Shown here: positions 9,858-20,181 of the stretch, piece after piece
How positions within the stretch are numbered: position 1 is the stretch's first letter
Layout: each line of letters opens with the position of its first letter
Notes under the pieces: model-generated
Told to the model about the DNA's origin: nothing
Databases searched by the model: none
What the model saw: the letters and a program-made list of their open reading frames with translations, nothing else
Source of the DNA: Semisulcospira habei
Lineage: Eukaryota; Mollusca; Gastropoda; Semisulcospiridae
Assembly (NCBI GenBank): GCA_036245525.1
Contig: BTPG01000001.1
Coordinates: 216,291,059 to 216,355,058 of the forward strand
Direction: 5' to 3'
Length of the DNA stretch: 64,000 nucleotides
Translations under genes and position numbers: made by a program

Positions 9858-11046
9858 GGGGTTCGGATGTGCTGCCGTTGAACTGCACTGTCCCCTTCAT
9901 GTTGGTGTGGAAAAATTCTATCATACTCAGCAGTTTGGGCGGGCATCCAATCTTTGAGAGAATCTTGAACAGGCCGTCTCTACTGACCAGGTCGAAGGCT
10001 TTGGTGAGGTCAATAAAAGCGACATACAAATGCATGTTTTTCCCTGCACTTCTCCTGGAGTTGATGGAGGGAGAAGACCATGTCTACCGTTGACCGCTCA
10101 GCTCGGAAGCCACACTGTGACTCGGGATAGACACGTTCTGCCAGCTTCTGCAAACGGATCAAGATGACCCGGGCAATGACTTTGCCGAATATGCTCAGAA
10201 GGGAGATGCCTCTGTAGTTGTTACAGTCGCTTCTCTGGCCCTTGTTCTTGTAGAGGGTGATGATCTTAGCATCCCTCATGTCTTGTGGTACCTCTCCTTC
10301 CTGCCAGCACTGGAGTAGGACCTCATGCAAGGGGAGAAGGAGGGGAGTCTTGCAGTTCTTGATCAAATCCGGGGGGATCCCATCATTGTCTGGGGCTTTG
10401 CCTGAAGCCAGGCTGTCAATGGCTTTGCTGAGCTCCTCTATTCTTGGCACTGCATCTAGCTCATCTATTACAGGCAGGCACTCGATGGCGTCAACGATGG
10501 GGTCACAACGTTCCGTCTGGAGTAGAAGTCAGAATAGTGTTCCACCCATCTCTCCAGCTGCTGGCCTTTGTCCGTAATAACTTCCCTGGTGGAAGATTTA
10601 AAGGGGGACCGTCTTGTTTTGGGTTGGTCCTAATGCCTTCTTAATGCCGTCGTACATTCCTCTGACGTTACTTGTAACGGCTGCAATCTGGATGTTCTCC
10701 CTGAGGTCCGTCCAGTACTCGTTGGCGCAACGCCTGGCAGTCTGTTTGACCTTGCTCCTGGCAGCCCTGAGAACCTGCAGGTTCTTTCTGCTGGGCGACC
10801 GTTTGTGCTCAGCAAGAGCAGTTTGCTTGGCTGCGATAATGGGGAACATCTCGGTCGACCTGGCCTCGTACCAGTCTTGTGTCTTTGAGGTCCTCTTCAC
10901 AAAGGTGGCCAAGGCTGTGCCATGCATGGTGTCCTGCAGGGTTTCCCACTTCTCTGTGGCAGAGCACCAGTGTTGTGTTGGTAAGGCCGTTTGTTTCTTG
11001 GTAGGAAGGCGGATGCTAAACACGGGGTCTACTGTAGCAGCAAATG
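9652..11046 (-). pseudogene. LINE-B RT fingers/palm and EN-RT linker, frameshifted
   Basis: The 10,010-10,450 stretch carries SGKAPDNDGIPPDLIK, ITLYKNKG, CNNYRGISLLSIFGK and ESQCGFRAERSTVDMVF, the RT fingers and palm start. In another frame 9,652-10,035 holds VAFIDLTKAFD (first catalytic Asp) and SGVKQCCVLAPTLF, where the usual QGC is QCC. The linker between endonuclease and RT lies at 10,598-11,046 (WYEARSTEMF, ANEYW). Frame changes separate the blocks. Confidence 0.75.
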
Positions 11047-11085
11047 TTAACTCATTCGCGGCCAGCCGCATCCGCCATGAGTTAA
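11047..11085. mobile_element. TH3 hairpin remnant
   Basis: Both ends (TTAACTCATTCGCGGCCAGC and ATGAGTTAA) match TH3 at 23,573-23,652 but the centre is deleted. It sits exactly at the truncated 5' end of LINE-B. Confidence 0.6.
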
Positions 11086-11458
11086 TATCATCAATCATAT
11101 CAGTCCCCGTGGTCGGAGGAACATTGCTCGATGGATACAGTTGTGCAACCAGGATTGGGTTTATGGTTTTAATAGCCCGTCTCACACTGGTTGTCTGCAC
11201 CCGATTCGCTACCGCTGACCAGCGATAGTGAAAAGGGTGGGGGGGGGGGGGAGACAACCAGTGTATGTGCTCGACTATTTGACTGATGACTTTGCCGGTG
11301 ACTCCAGCTTGTGCGTCGCCGTTATACCATGCGGTTAACCACTTGGCCGCTGGTGGTCGCGAATCGCGCCGCGTCAAAATCAACTGCACACTGACCGCCA
11401 CTCGCGGAAGACCACAGACATAAATGGGACAGACATAGGCGGAAAGGACATATAACTA
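11086..11458. other. no gene; small inverted repeat and G-run
   Basis: Holds a 13-bp inverted repeat (ACACTGGTTGTCT near 11,190 and its complement near 11,250) around a poly-G run of ~14, and nothing else I can name. Confidence 0.4.
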
Positions 11459-11566
11459 ACAAGAGACATAAATCCTCATGAGCCCCCGCGACTGCGGGGG
11501 CTCATGAGGATTTATGTCTCTTGCAGATGGGTAGCGTTCGCCTGGCCCTGACAGTTAAAGGGTTAA
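11459..11566. mobile_element. TH1 hairpin element
   Basis: A perfect 32-bp-arm hairpin (11,460-11,523) with the TH1 core CTCATGAGCCCCCGC, then the right flank ending AAAGGGTTAA at 11,566. The left terminal repeat is not clear. Confidence 0.75.
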
Positions 11567-11693
11567 CGCGGACAACAACAACACGGTCTGACTTTCGAGA
11601 TGGCCGCCAGCGATGGCGATGTAACGGAGCTGGACCTACACACCAAGGAGGCGTAGGTTCGCGGCATGAGCAACTGGGGTCGGTTGCATGAGT

Positions 11694-11760
11694 GAGCTCA
11701 GTACTGCGCTAGTCACTAAGCAAAGCGCCCCGCTATACAAGTCAGTGTGTGATGACGAGT
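11694..11760. mobile_element. TH4 half copy
   Basis: GTGAGCTCAGTACTGCGCTAG followed by CACTAAGCAAAGCGCCCCGC matches the left arm of the TH4 element at 11,826, without the matching right arm. Confidence 0.5.
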
Positions 11761-11825
11761 GAGCTCTACAGTCCCCGATCACTTCGGTGCCAGTCGACAT
11801 TAAAGTGGATATAACTAACTAACGA

Positions 11826-12013
11826 GTGAGCTCAGTACCGTGCCATCCACTAAGCAAGGTGCTCCGCTATAGCGGGGTGAGTGTTGTGGCGCTATAGCGG
11901 GGTGAGTGTTGTGGCGCTATAGCGGGGTCAGTGTTGTGGCGCTATAGCGGGGTGAGAGTTGTGATGCTATAGCGGAGCACCTTCCTTAGTGGGTGGCGCA
12001 GGACTAAGCTCAC
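11826..12013. mobile_element. TH4 hairpin element with 25-bp array in the loop
   Basis: Inverted arms of ~47 bp (11,826-11,872 and 11,967-12,013; inner motif AAGGTGCTCCGCTATAG) enclose four units of a 25-bp repeat beginning GCTATAGCGGGGTGAG at 11,866, 11,891, 11,916 and 11,941, and a terminal partial at 11,966. The repeat unit starts with the last bases of the arm, so the array appears to have grown from the hairpin apex. Confidence 0.8.
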
Positions 12014-12490
12014 GTACGCAACTAACCCCTTCAACAGACAATTCCAGGAGCAAGTCAAACTTGCACGTGTTTCCACAGTGGATTAAAAAGTCCAGACAAC
12101 TGGGCAGATTTGTCCGGGCTTAGAATCGATTCATTGTTTTCGTCGACACGCGCCCAATTTTGACTTGCTTTTGATTTCTGAGTAACCTCTTTAGAAAACC
12201 AGCTCATTTGATATAAGAAAGATGTAGAGTTCCCCGTGACACCACGCATGCGCGGAGGCCCATGAGCATCTTGGTAGCGGAGTTTACACAAATACCGAAC
12301 CTTCGTGATCTGGCTTTATTTGTGCGGTCGGTTGTTTGCGCGAAGCTAATACGCTAATGTGGCTAATACATAGCTTTTCAATACGCAGGTGCATCGTAAA
12401 ACACGGGTAATCTGTTTGTTTCGCAAGGCATCTGGTCACGTCCAGCGGCAGATTGGACTAATGTGCGTCAGGCGGCTTGCACACTGAGAT
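12014..12490. other. no recognisable feature
   Basis: Intergenic-looking sequence between TH4 and TH1. No coding signature or repeat shared with the rest of the window was seen. Confidence 0.4.
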
Positions 12491-12632
12491 GCAACCCCGA
12501 GATAAACAAGTCAACACGATCCAACTGCCTGAGACATAGACCCTCATGAGCCCCCGCAATTGCGGGGGCTCATGAGGATCTATGACTCTTGCTGACCCGG
12601 CTTTGTGCCCGTGTTCCTTAGAGGGGTTAGGT
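12491..12632. mobile_element. TH1 hairpin element
   Basis: Core hairpin at 12,530-12,592 with CTCATGAGCCCCCGC and its complement. The left flank (CAACCCC, then GATCCAACTGC) and right flank (TTAGAGGGGTTAGG) match other TH1 copies but the terminal TTAA is lost on both sides. Confidence 0.7.
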
Positions 12633-12863
12633 TCTTTGGCGCTGAACGGGTACAGATTCTGAAACATCGTCTGTGTCCACTAATGGGGACGACATTAATG
12701 TCATGCAATGTCAAAGCTGACTGATGATCTTATGAAGAACTCCAGACCCAAAATTAATGATGGCTGAGAAGCGTGTAAAATGCAAATAAATAACCGACAA
12801 AGATAGAAACACGCTTCGAAAACAAAAGGACAACGAGTTTACCACTTTGATGTGCCGTCTTCG

Positions 12864-13087
12864 AAACCCATTATCATACCGAGGCTAAAAACTTCAAATG
12901 TGTCCACTGCCATATGCAAGCTACATTACAGTACTTACAGAAAAGGATATAGACCAATGGCTTTAGGTCAAGGGTCGTGCCAGAATAGCTTGGCGCCTAG
13001 AGGCGCCAAACTATTCTGGCACCACCCTTGAACTATTTTAGTCAAACTTATTTCACACACTGGTGTATTCCGAATGATAAGGGTTAA
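12864..13087. mobile_element. TH2 hairpin element, subtype b
   Basis: Ends ACCCATTATCATACCGAGG and CGAATGATAAGGGTTAA form the terminal repeat. The hairpin around 12,967-13,035 has the TH2 core CAGAATAGCTTGGCGCC and complement. It closely matches 43,150-43,382 and 47,913-48,119. Confidence 0.8.
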
Positions 13088-13303
13088 GATGAACAACACA
13101 TCGGCCTTATTGCTGTTGTTTGTTTGTCTCTTCTGAACAGTTTACAATACTGAGGCAAACAAATAAGAGAGGAACCCAACGAAGAAAGAAACACGCTTAG
13201 AAATGACAGCTACAACACTATTCATTTTTCAAAACAGACAAACAAACAAGTGTAGACATCCAGTCGCTACTTATCTTGTGAGCGAGAAAAAGCAAGAAGC
13301 GAG

Positions 13304-13399
13304 TGTATTGTAACTGTCGTCTCTAAGCCTGTTTGTGTATTGTAACTGTCGTCTCTAAGCCTGTTTATGTATTGTAACTGTCGTCTCTAAGCCTGTTTA
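13304..13399 (+). repeat. 32-bp tandem repeat, 3 copies
   Basis: Units beginning TGTATTGTAACTGTCGTCTC start at 13,304, 13,336 and 13,368 and differ at one base. Confidence 0.9.
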
Positions 13400-13449
13400 T
13401 TTCCCCGCTGGGTTCTTCTCTGCATTTTACACGCTTGGCAGTCATTTCC

Positions 13450-13486
13450 GGGGGGGGGGGGGGGGGGGGGGAGGGAGGAGGGGGGT
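13450..13486 (+). repeat. poly-G tract
   Basis: A run of ~22 G followed by GAGGGAGGAGGGGGG, with G-quadruplex potential. Length is likely to be unstable or imprecisely assembled. Confidence 0.85.
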
Positions 13487-13572
13487 CTGGATTTTTTTTT
13501 TTAAGCCAACAAATAAAAATGCTGTCTGTTTTTATCCTCGCACTTTTAAAGCGCGGTTGGTTAGTTCTTCGA

Positions 13573-13792
13573 TTAACCCATTTAGTTCTGACGCACTACA
13601 GCAGGAGATAGATCGACCATGATAATTCAAGGCTAGTGCCAGATTAGCTTGGCGCCAGTCGGCGCCAAGCTAATTTGGCACTGCCCTTGAATTATCATCG
13701 ATCCATCTAATCCATCTCCTGCAACTTGTGCGTAGTCATTAGATGACGCCTCCCAAATTTGGGAAATACGGTCGTCGGGCTAAATGAGTTAA
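13573..13792. mobile_element. TH2 hairpin element, full copy
   Basis: Bounded by TTAA at both ends, with terminal repeat TTAACCCATTTAGTTCTGACG and its diverged complement. The inner hairpin (GATCGACCATGATAATTC to its complement) is centred on AGCTTGGCGCC. Subtype a, 220 bp. Confidence 0.85.
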
Positions 13793-13860
13793 AAATGTGT
13801 AACTGAACGTCGTATGTTCTACACAGACTGACGGCATCTGTATAATATGAAAAGCGACCA

Positions 13861-13971
13861 TTAACCCCTGAAATGCCGAAAAAAATATCAACATGATCCA
13901 ACTCCAAGAGACATAGACTCTCACCAGCCCAACGCGACTGCGGGGGCTCATGAGGCTCTATGCCTCTTGAT
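13861..13971. mobile_element. TH1 hairpin element, decayed left arm
   Basis: Starts at TTAACCCCTGAAATGCCG, then has a TH1 hairpin whose left arm has mutations (CTCACCAGCCCAACGC) against an intact right arm. The right terminus was not found. Confidence 0.6.
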
Positions 13972-14471
13972 GAGGGCAATTTGTATCCAGCTTTGTATTG
14001 TATCTGATTCAGTGCGTCATACGTTTACATCATTTAGTTCAGTGTGTGCTCATGTTTGTGTTTGGCCGTGCGGAATTCCCGTTGTTAAGCAAATTGGCTT
14101 TGACAGGCAGAAGTCGCGTTGTTACACAGGTCAAGAACTTGTACAAAGAATGTTCAAGAAGGTGAAGGTATGACTTCCGGATATGACCACAAGGGACGAC
14201 TGCTGACGACTTTCTTTCATAATTTATTTTTATTTTTATTGGAAGTACTTTGTATGTACGAACAGAAAAGTGTGTGTGTGGAAAGAGACCCCTTCCCCTC
14301 TCCCCCCCCTCCCCCCCCCCTCCCGCCGTCACCCTGGGTCCATCCTACATATACAAATACTTGGCCAATACCTCTCTTAGGACCAAGTGACGGGGACCTG
14401 CTACAACCAAGAAAAGGTTAATAGCTCGTAATATCTCCCGTTGAAATGTTATGAACATGTCTTACAGAAAG
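13972..14471. other. no gene; poly-C run
   Basis: Probably decayed TH1 flank at the left, then unique sequence with an interrupted C run (14,300-14,330). No gene is recognised. Confidence 0.35.
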
Positions 14472-15144
14472 CTAACCCTTAACTGTCGGGGCAAGGTCAA
14501 CTCTACCCACCCCTCATGAGCCCCCACAGTCGCACTAACTTACCGCGGTTGCACTAACTTACCGCAGTCGCACTAACTTACCGCAGTCGCACTAACTTAC
14601 CACAGTTGCACTAACTTACCTCAGTTGCACTAACTTACCGCAGTCGCACTAACTTACCGCAGTCGCACTAACTTACCGCAGTCGCACTACCTTACCGCAG
14701 TCGTACTAGCTTACCGCAGTCGCACTAACTTACGACAGTCGCACTAACTTACCACAGTTGCACTAAGTCGCACTAACTTACCACAGTCGCACTAACTTAC
14801 CACAGTCGCACTAACTTACCGCAGTTACACTAACTTACCGAAGTCGCACTAACTTACCACAGTCGCACTAACTTACCGCAGTCACACTAACTTACCGAGG
14901 TCGCACTAACTTACCGCAGTCGCACTAACTTACCGCAGTCGCACTAACTTACCGCAGTCGCACTAACTTACCGAGGTCGCACTAACTTACCGCACTCGCG
15001 GGGTCTGATGAGGATGTATGTCTCTTGCTAGTCCTGTGTTCTTCACGCTTATTTCTGTACCATTTACGTCTGTGTTCTTCAAACGAACGCCGGCCAGTGT
15101 GCTGTCGTTTCGCAATTCGTGATCAGCGGCAGGGAAGTGGTTAA
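14472..15144. mobile_element. TH1 element with 19-bp array replacing the hairpin loop
   Basis: The left end CTAACCCTTAACTGTCGGGGC and right end GCAGGGAAGTGGTTAA are TH1 termini. The left hairpin arm (CCTCATGAGCCCCCAC, 14,510-14,526) and right arm (CGCGGGGTCTGATGAGG to TCTCTTG, 14,998-15,028) are separated by 470 bp of 19-bp repeats instead of the usual 2-4 bases. Confidence 0.85.
14526..14995. repeat. 19-bp minisatellite, about 25 copies
   Basis: The unit CAGTCGCACTAACTTACCG repeats with substitutions and one short deletion near 14,765. The first bases of the unit equal the normal TH1 apex. The same unit, reverse-complemented, forms the array at 53,679-54,837. Confidence 0.95.
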
Positions 15145-15233
15145 CACACCTAAAATCAAGATTGAAGTACCAAGGCCTGGCTGGACCCCCTCCTGCAGGC
15201 CGTACAGTGCTGGAGGCTGCACGCACAAGAGGC

Positions 15234-15525
15234 TTAACCCGTTCAGTGTCGAGAGCAGTTGAACGCCACCCAGCTGCAAGAGCTATAGATCCTCATGAGC
15301 CCCCGCAACTGCGGGGGCTCATGAGGATCTATAGCTCTTGCTGACACCACTTTGAATCCATGTTTCTCTGAGAGCTAGGGTTATTGGGTATTGAATTAAC
15401 ACTTTCCACACGTGCCGCAACCGGATACGCGGTTTGAACTCGCGTATCCGGATGCGGCACGTCTCGAATGAGTTAACAAAGAGTGCAGAAACGCAGTCTG
15501 CGTCAACTGGTACTGAAAGGGTTAA
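15234..15525. mobile_element. TH1 element with nested TH3
   Basis: TTAACCCGTTCAGTGTCG at the left and GTACTGAAAGGGTTAA at the right are TH1 ends. A perfect hairpin lies at 15,280-15,346. The right flank is interrupted by a complete TH3 (15,396-15,476) inserted at a TTAA. Confidence 0.75.
15396..15476. mobile_element. TH3 hairpin element
   Basis: An 81-bp element, TTAA at both ends, with inverted arms (CGTGCCGCAACCGGATACGCG and complement) around a short loop. It is nested in TH1. Confidence 0.8.
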
Positions 15526-15666
15526 CTCATTCAGTCAGGCGGCCGCATTTCCCAAATTCCGGAGGCGTCATCTAATGACTATGCACCAGTTGCAGGAGAT
15601 GGATCGACCATGATAATTCAAGGGCTGTGCCAGATTAGCTTGGCCCCGACAGGCTGATTGGGTTAA
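15522..15666. mobile_element. TH2 element, right arm lost
   Basis: Starts at the same TTAA (15,522-15,525) that ends the preceding TH1. The left half of TH2a is intact (GGAGGCGTCATCTAATGACT, GGAGATGGATCGACCATG) to the apex. The right arm is then mostly missing before GGGTTAA at 15,666. Confidence 0.75.
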
Positions 15667-15998
15667 TGGTAGGGTCAGTCTTCCATCGAGTTGAAAATCA
15701 CGTCGCGTCACACACCCAACTCCTGTTTCTCGTTGGCCAGCGAAGATTACTTGCTGTAATGACGATTATTATACTGAAGGCCCCAGGCGTAATTTTCCTC
15801 TGAAGATCAAAACGAACTTTAGACGAAGATGAAGTCTCTTGCCACAGCAGGCTTCCACTGAAAGTATAAAAGTACTTCGTGACAAGAAAAACACGTTATG
15901 TTCTCTTGTCAGTAAACAAGGCAGTAACCCCCCCCCCCTTCCCACCTCCCCGCACCCCACGCCTTCATTGCTGAGAAAAACTGAACATCACCCAACTC
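15667..15998. other. no recognisable feature
   Basis: Unique-looking sequence with a C run at ~15,929, possibly including the decayed left flank of the TH1 that follows. Confidence 0.35.
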
Positions 15999-16063
15999 AA
16001 ATAGGTATAGATCCTCATGAGCCCCCGCAGTTGCGGGGGCTCATGAGGATCTATGCCTCTTGC
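15999..16063. mobile_element. TH1 hairpin core
   Basis: A near-perfect hairpin with CTCATGAGCCCCCGC and complement. The flanks resemble TH1 (ACCCAACTC before, TGCTGATACC after) but the termini are degraded. Confidence 0.7.
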
Positions 16064-16237
16064 TGATACCACTTTGTATTCACGTACATTTTCAGCTGGG
16101 GATCACTGACGTTAAATTTGCAGGACAATGATGACTGAAAAAAACACACAGGCAGGGAAGGAAGGAAGGTGGTTTTTTTTTTTTTTATGTCACAGCACTT
16201 TCACTTTTGTGTCTCTTTTACTTCCACAGTGAGCAAC

Positions 16238-16318
16238 GGCAGATGGATCGACCATCGATGATGGCTCAAAGTTAGTGCTTTGACAGACGCCAAGCTAATC
16301 AGGCACTGCCCTGGATCT
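16238..16318. mobile_element. TH2 remnant
   Basis: AGATGGATCGACCATC and GACGCCAAGCTAATCAGGCAC match parts of TH2 with deletions. Confidence 0.5.
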
Positions 16319-16380
16319 GTCAAGGTATTCGTAATGAAATATACTGTTTCTGTGCACACCATCTCGTTTACTTCGCTCCT

Positions 16381-16605
16381 CATCCACCTCATCATCATCA
16401 TCGTCGTCACCACCACCACCACCATCATCATTATCATCATGATCATCATCATCACCATCATTATCATCATCCCTGCCATCGTCGTCGTCATCATCATCAT
16501 CATCATCATCCCTGCCATCATCGTCGTCACCTTCATCATCACCATCCCCGTTGTCATCATCATCATCGTCGTCGTCGTCGTCACCATCATCATCATCACA
16601 ATGTC
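16381..16605 (+). repeat. interrupted (TCA)n microsatellite
   Basis: TCA/TCG triplets for ~225 bp. Poly-Ile and poly-Met open frames here are by-products of the triplet repeat. Confidence 0.9.
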
Positions 16606-16612
16606 TGGGCCT

Positions 16613-16614
16613 AC

Positions 16615-16658
<44 letters not shown>

Positions 16659-17822
16659 TACGGTATTTATAATGAGCTTATCTTATAATAATTATAACTC
16701 TAAGCGCGCACTCACAACTCACGCACGCATGCACACGCTTTAGAGAATGACTCACGTACCACAAATAGTGAAATACATTACGGCAGTTAGCTTGGGGTGG
16801 GGAGTGTGGTGGGTATAGTGCTAGAACTGTTGAAAGAGGTGAGTTTTGAGGGCGGACTGGAAGGAGGAGTGAGAGTGTTTCTGACAGAGAGAGAGTGGGA
16901 GAGTGTTCCAGGTGGATGGACCGTATACTGAGAAAGAGTGGGGGCCGAAAGTGCTGAGTTTGGTGCGGGGGATGTGGAGGCGGAGAGGATCGGAGGCGGA
17001 GCGGAGGGAGCGGGGAGGAGTGTAGGGGTGAAGTAAGTTTGAGAGATAGGCAGGAGCACAGTTGTCCAGGAATTTGTAGCAGAGAGACAGAATCTTGTAT
17101 TGGATGCGTTGGGGGATGGGAAGCCAGTGAAGAAGTTTGAGCAGGGGAGTGATGTGGTCGGATTTCTTCTTTCTGAGGACGAGGCGGGCAGCATTGTTCT
17201 GGACGCGCTGGAGAGTGAAAGTGGTGGAGTGAGGGAGGCCGGAAAGGAGATAGTTGCAGTAGTCGATGCGAGATAGGATAAGAGAGACAGCAAGTTTGGT
17301 GGCAGCTTCGGTAGTGAGGTATTTTCTGATCTGACTGATGCGGCGGAGGTGGAAATAGCATGCCTGGGCTGTTGTGGAGACGAAGCTGGTCATGGAAAGA
17401 GAGGAATCGAGGATAACGCCGAGATTTTTGGCCGAGTCAGAGAGGCGGGAGATGGGGGTGCTGTCGAGTTGAAGGTGGAGAGATGGAGGGAGCTGGGAAA
17501 GTTTCTGGCGAGTGCCTACCAGCATGGCTTCCGTTTTGTCGTCATTCGGTTTAAGCTTATTTGCTGTCATCCAGTTTTTCACGTCTTCGTAGCAGTCAGC
17601 CGTGCGAGTCAGTAGTGACTGAGTGTTGTCGAGTTTGTCTTTGTCTAGTAGTTGTGAGTCGTCAGCTTAGAGATGGTGGTTTATGTGGTGAGACTGGATG
17701 ATGTTGGACAGGGGAGAGGTGTAGAGTGTGAACTGTCGAACTCCGCATAAGAGCCTGGCTGGGTTGGAGGAGACGCCGTCGATGGTGACGGACTGCTGTC
17801 TGTCGGAGAGGTAGGAGAGAAA
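16613..17822 (-). mobile_element. LINE-A copy 2, 5'-truncated
   Basis: The same 3' end as copy 1 (AAT tail 16,613-16,659 and GCGC-type terminus). Homology runs to 17,822, inside the RT fingers. About 30 bp are missing near 17,735 relative to copy 1, removing the GVPQGS turn. The element is truncated more than copy 1. Confidence 0.85.
16821..17582 (-). pseudogene. LINE-A RT thumb and C-terminal domain
   Basis: A 253-codon open stretch from NWMTANKLK through RISQIRKYLT, SRIDYCN, ITPLLKLLHWLPI and KTHLF to the stop. It is open where copy 1 is frameshifted, so the two copies decayed independently. It lacks the catalytic YADD region upstream and is therefore non-functional. Confidence 0.8.
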
Positions 17823-17982
17823 CATGCCGCTGTACTACAGAAATCACGTCCAAGTGGGAAAACTCTGGTCAGGCGGCCAGCTGATCAGGCACTAACCGTC
17901 AGCTGTGGTGGTCCTATCATGATATCGACTCAACTCACAGAGAACTGTGTTTTCACTCACGGTGTTTATCAATGCACAGTTT

Positions 17983-18201
17983 TTAACCCCTCCCATGCCA
18001 TTGGGCGCAGTTTTATTCTGCAATCTTTGGGTTTTTTTTCAACCACGCAAAGCCACAAACTGCCCAAAAAAACATGGACACACTTTGGTCTCAGCAAGAG
18101 GCATAGATCCTCATGAGCCCCCGCAATTGCAGGGGCTCATGAGAATCTATGCCTCTTGCAGTTGGGTATTGTTTTATTATTCTCGGTAGTGAAGGGGTTA
18201 C
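17983..18201. mobile_element. TH1 hairpin element, full copy
   Basis: Begins TTAACCCCTCCCATGCC and ends GGTAGTGAAGGGGTTAC, with a 30-bp-arm hairpin at 18,096-18,160. About 219 bp. Confidence 0.8.
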
Positions 18202-18552
18202 ATTTGTTTCAGTCACTGCAAAACCAGGCTTGTCTTGCATGTACATTGACCCGGGGTCTCAAGGGGTCTCTGCCTGACTCAAAGGGTGGAGGCCCCAGGG
18301 GACGAGTTGCGTTGGTGGTGCGGGTAGTGGGGAACTCTTACAGCGCCTCCCCCGGGATTACCCTCGTCTAGGGCCTCTTGGCCTTTGTGAGGCACCCTCG
18401 TGTGTACCCTCGGGCATTGTGTTTTGTTTGTTATGTGCATATAAAAATTATGTCGTTGTATTTTTAGTCTTGTGTACACTACAGATTGTAAAGCGCTTAG
18501 AGCTTTTGAGTAAGATTAAGCGCTATATAAATAATCATTATATTATTATTAA
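18202..18552 (+). mobile_element. 3' end of a non-LTR retrotransposon or SINE
   Basis: Ends with a stem motif (TTGTAAAGCGCTTAGAGC, then TTAAGCGCTATATAAAT) and ATT triplets (18,535-18,552), the same design as the 3' ends of LINE-A, LINE-C and the tail at 49,741. No coding part is recognised. Confidence 0.55.
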
Positions 18553-19325
18553 TCCCTCCGGACTAGCATAGCATCCCTCTATCCCAAGACCGTCCGTACG
18601 TGGTCCCTGGCCACATCCTCTCCGAGGTGACCCCAACAACTGGGCAGCACTAGCCCCCAGGCTAAACACAGCGGATCTAGAGGAGAGAACCTCGAAAATA
18701 AATCATTGTCCTGCTGCCTTGCAGGCCTGGCCGCTTGGCTGCGGAAAGGCTTTAGTAAGGGATGAAAACCCTGACATCAAAGCCCTCGTGTCTCCGGGGA
18801 AGGTTTTTGAGCCAGAGACTAGGACAAGGATAGTCTGATATAAAACCTACGACCCGAGGACCTCGATGCCACCGTCCCAGCTTGCTAGGCCATGGCAGAC
18901 GAACCAAGGGTTTAAAGGGTGGGGCCAGTACTGCGCACACTGCACTCCACCAAAAAGCTCCACCGCGCAGGCTTTAGGAAACGCCCACGGACCATGACAC
19001 CGACCTTTCCAAGTCCTGTAGCGATGGGCAAGGGGCAAAACGGCAGGTGAAAGATGTCACTGGAAGCCGCAGTCTCAAACCTGCATGCAGGCGGTTCAGG
19101 ATATTGGTCGCCTGATGTTGACCTGGGGATGACAACGTCACTCGGCACACCCTGAACGACCAAGCAGCCTTCTCTAGGGACAGCACTGCTTGCTCAACAC
19201 AGAGAGGGCCTAGAAAAGGTGGCCTAACCAAAGCTCATCCCCTCGTAACCCCAGTTAGCTAGCCGCGGTCAACGGGCATCTTCTCCTGCGGTCAGAAAAC
19301 AAGAAAAAACAATGGATCCACTCCC

Positions 19326-20147
19326 ATGACGACCACGACCGGACTCAACGTAGCATGCTGGAACATCCGAACCATGCTCGGCACAGCAGACAGCGGACGC
19401 CCTGAACGTCGCTCCGCCCTCATTGCCCATGAATTGCGGAAGTTAAACATCGACATCGCCGCGCCCAGAGGAAGGCAGCCTCCAAGAACTTGGCGCTGGC
19501 TACACCCTCTACTGGTCAGGCAGGCCTGCATCAGAAAGACGGCTCTCAGGCGTGGGCTTCATGGTCAAGACCTCCATTGCGACTAAGCTGGAAAACCTAC
19601 CAACGGGTCACTCCGACCGCATCATGTCTATGCGCCTCCCACTGAGACACCAGCAATACGTCACCCTTTTCAGTGTGTACTCCTCAACCCTCCTGGCAGA
19701 GCCTGCAGAAAAAGACAAGTTCTACTCTGACCTGCGCAGCCTCCTACAGAGCACCCCTTCAGACGACAAAGTCATTATCCTTGGCGACTTCAACGCCAGA
19801 GTGGGCCAAGACTCTGAAGCCTGGAAAGGAGTCCTCGGCAAGCATGGCGTTGGGAACTGCAATGACAATGGCCGCCTACTGTTGGAGTTTTGTGCAGAGC
19901 AGCAATTTGTCATCACCAACACTACTTTCCAGCAAAAGGACAGTCGAAATACCCCCTGGATGCATCCTCGCTCCAAGCACTGGCACCGTATCGACTATGT
20001 CCTAGTGCGTCAGAGGGACCGCAGTGACGTCCTCCTCACCAAAGTGATGCCCAGCGCAGACTGCCACACTGACCACCGCCTTGTCCGCTGCAAACTCAGG
20101 CTCCGCCTCAAGCTGAAACCCAAGAAAGGCCCCCCCCCCCCCCCCCC

Positions 20148-20178
<31 letters not shown>

Positions 20179-20181
20179 TGA
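19326..20181 (+). pseudogene. LINE-B APE endonuclease, frameshifted
   Basis: Begins MTTTTGLNVACWNIRTM and RPERRSALIAHELRK, the usual start of this endonuclease family; a frame change near 19,470-19,580 follows. The second block has ILGDFNARVG, HRIDYVLV and DCHTDHRLV, which supply the catalytic Asp, Asn and His residues of APE-type nicking endonucleases. It runs into a C17/A~29 homopolymer at 20,131-20,176, which ends the frame. Confidence 0.8.

Larger units (their letters stand above)
5463..11046 (-). mobile_element. LINE-B copy 1, with palindrome insertion and giant internal array
   Basis: Minus-strand APE-type non-LTR retrotransposon, homologous along its length to LINE-B copy 2 (18,553-22,580, plus). 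The order from high to low coordinate is: EN-RT linker (11,046-10,600), RT (10,600-9,650), RT motif C with a 39-fold array (9,857-6,636), C-terminal domain (6,709-5,634) with a Cys/His finger. It lacks the endonuclease, being 5'-truncated at a TTAA where a TH3 fragment begins. It was then broken by a 470-bp palindromic element at 5,973-6,442. Confidence 0.85.
13088..13572. other. no gene; short repeats and a long poly-G tract
   Basis: Apart from the 32-bp repeat and G tract listed separately, no gene or element is recognised here. Confidence 0.4.

Noticed and set aside
9484..11228. Plus-strand frames across the LINE-B copy 1
   Set aside because: Shadows of the minus-strand RT; no recognised domains.
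16201..16618. Poly-Met/Thr and poly-Ile proteins
   Set aside because: Pure (TCA)n triplet repeat.
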